From positions 1-64,000 of the forward strand of contig CANKYI010000001.1 in assembly GCA_947488085.1 (NCBI GenBank): DNA of 64,000 bases, written 5' to 3'. Within the stretch, counting starts at the first letter, position 1. Each line of letters opens with the position of its first letter. The stretch is from an uncultured Erythrobacter sp. Lineage in GTDB: Bacteria > Pseudomonadota > Alphaproteobacteria > Sphingomonadales > Sphingomonadaceae. Below, one piece after another: positions 63,062-64,000 of this stretch. The translations under genes and the position numbers were made by a program. The notes beneath the pieces are model-generated. The model did no database searches, was not told the DNA's origin, and saw only the letters and a program-made list of their open reading frames with translations.

Positions 63062-63397
63062 TGGCGTCGCGCACCAACAGGCGCGGCGTTTGCCGAAAAC
63101 CACGCAGAGACCACTGCACCTGTGGCGAGTTACAAACCCAGTTCGTGGGGCTTGCACGACATGCTTGGTAATGTCTGGGAATGGACAGACGATTGCCTTC
63201 ATCGAGATGGCAACAATGTCCCGACGGATGGCCGCGCTTGGTTAGAAGAAGGTGGCGGTGAATGCGATCGTCGTGTGCCACAAGGCGGAAGCTGGGTGTC
63301 CGGCACAGATTGGGTCAGAGCTGCCGCACAGGCGGGAGATCTGGCGATCCATCACAGCCAGCTTCTGGGTTTTCGCGTCGGATTGACGGTCGAATAG
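63062..63397 (+). pseudogene. C-terminal remnant of a formylglycine-generating-enzyme (SUMF1/FGE-sulfatase) family gene
   Basis: The frame reads PVASYKPSSWGLHDMLGNVW followed by EWTDDC, then VPQGGSWVSG and QLLGFRVGLTVE. These are the late motifs of the FGE-sulfatase fold (GLxDMxGNVWEW, RGGSW, GFR). The family normally needs 230-300 residues; only about 110 are present, with no start codon in good context and a stop immediately upstream. The missing part is not found between here and the autotransporter terminator, so the gene is a 5'-truncated fragment. A GTG at 63122 could start a 91-residue peptide, but it would lack the fold. Confidence 0.75.
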
Positions 63398-63454
63398 CAG
63401 GCATCTCGTCCTTACCGTTCTGCAATTCTAAGACGCCGCGCCGTGGCCGTGCTT

Positions 63455-64000
63455 TCAACCGGTTTGGCGCTTGGCTTCGATCACATCTTCTGACGATGAT
63501 GTGGCCGTGCGGCCTTCAAGTCGCTCCAATTCCTCCAAAATCCATGGCGTCACATCGCGGTTCGCGTTGCGGCCAATGAACAAGTCCATGTGGCCATAAT
63601 CGGGAACGATCCACTGGCTATATAGCGATTTGCCATTGTGCTCTGACAACCAGACGCGCGTGCGCTGTCCGCTTTCGGGATAGAATATCTGGTTGGTGGC
63701 TCCCGATAGGAAGCTGATGGGCAGAGCCAAACGACGGGCCGCGTCATCATCGGTGTAGATCGACTTGCCATCTGCATCCACGGCCAGACCTTTGTGCATG
63801 ATCTCCCCCAACTGCTTGAACGGGGAAAGCGACACGCGGCTGAACATGCTGCCAAGCGCCAGATGCGTGTCATGGCCCAGTTGGCGATGGTCCCAGCTGG
63901 GGCCGAACACGCCAAACACGCGGCGGCAGGTCGGGTTCTTACACTCTTGTCCTTCGGGGACCGGTATTTGATACGCGACCGCGTCAATCTCACTATCGTT
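63455..64000 (-). CDS. alpha/beta-hydrolase domain protein, 5' end outside window
   Basis: The frame stays open to the right edge; 181 residues are visible. RRVFGVFGPSWDHRQLGHDT, LSPFKQLGEIMHKGLAVDAD, LALPISFLSGATNQIFYPES and YSQWIVPDYGHMDLFIGRNA form the C-terminal half of an alpha/beta-hydrolase fold, with acid and His in ATNQIFYP and DYGHMDLFIG. I recall this type as the hydrolase domain fused behind GMC (cholesterol-oxidase-like) oxidoreductases; the N-terminal part needed to confirm this is not in view. Confidence 0.7.
   Translation of the reverse strand, partial: NDSEIDAVAYQIPVPEGQECKNPTCRRVFGVFGPSWDHRQLGHDTHLALGSMFSRVSLSPFKQLGEIMHKGLAVDADGKSIYTDDDAARRLALPISFLSGATNQIFYPESGQRTRVWLSEHNGKSLYSQWIVPDYGHMDLFIGRNANRDVTPWILEELERLEGRTATSSSEDVIEAKRQTG

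Overview
The window looks like accessory chromosome (or chromid) DNA of an alphaproteobacterium, most probably a marine sphingomonad of the Erythrobacteraceae type. This rests on gene families and style: TonB-dependent receptor, phytanoyl-CoA dioxygenase, class-C-like serine hydrolases, AmpG-like transporter, frequent GTG/TTG starts, many 4-base ATGA/GTGA overlaps, and a recurring intergenic GCGGACATT-like motif. No rRNA, tRNA or CRISPR array was found. Both edges cut genes: a CusF-type copper protein on the left and an alpha/beta-hydrolase domain on the right.

Layout. 1-1.5 kb: end of a metal-resistance cluster (CusF end, DUF2231-type membrane protein, and a glutaredoxin-MauE fusion broken by one in-frame TAA). 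1.7-7.6 kb: ABM lipoprotein, sterol-desaturase-type hydroxylase, a PhoB-type winged-helix/TPR regulator, a YadA-like trimeric adhesin and a homocysteine S-methyltransferase; two promoter regions share CCGATG repeats at 11-bp spacing, which suggests one small regulon. 8-9.2 kb: lipoprotein serine hydrolase. 9.5-14.8 kb: a mobile module with serine recombinase, DUF2924, DUF3489, a ParB-like/adenine methyltransferase fusion, two DUF5681 proteins, and a flanking array of TAACAGG palindromes.

14.9-29.3 kb: a catabolic cluster whose substrate I cannot name: two flavin monooxygenases, a PhyH dioxygenase, an MDR reductase, two alpha/beta-hydrolase-fold proteins that both lack a canonical catalytic triad, two DUF1838 proteins, a Tat-exported five-bladed-propeller (GH43-like) protein, a TonB receptor, an NmrA-like protein, a YCII protein and an IclR regulator. 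Three of its promoter regions share an ATCCACC motif. 29.9-39.1 kb: a phosphodiesterase/nuclease-like protein, a 1268-residue protein with a collagen-like tail, a small collagen-like protein and three glycosyltransferases, which read as a glycosylated collagen-like fibre system.

39.4-42.6 kb: a decayed methyltransferase gene, a second serine hydrolase and an IS6-family insertion sequence. 42.9-50.6 kb: pirin, CPBP protease, third serine hydrolase, DUF1772, NmrA-like protein and AraC regulator, then an MFS transporter and a small exported protein. 50.9-55.8 kb: a winged-helix/TolB-like/TPR regulator diverging from an Nramp-like transporter and mannonate dehydratase. 56.0-62.9 kb: OxyR with both redox cysteines, followed by a 1901-residue repeat-rich autotransporter whose promoter carries a near-consensus OxyR site. 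63-64 kb: a truncated formylglycine-generating-enzyme-like remnant and the cut hydrolase gene.

The strongest leads for undescribed biology are the collagen-like/glycosyltransferase locus, the DUF1838 catabolic cluster with its two pseudo-hydrolases, and the apparent OxyR control of the giant autotransporter.
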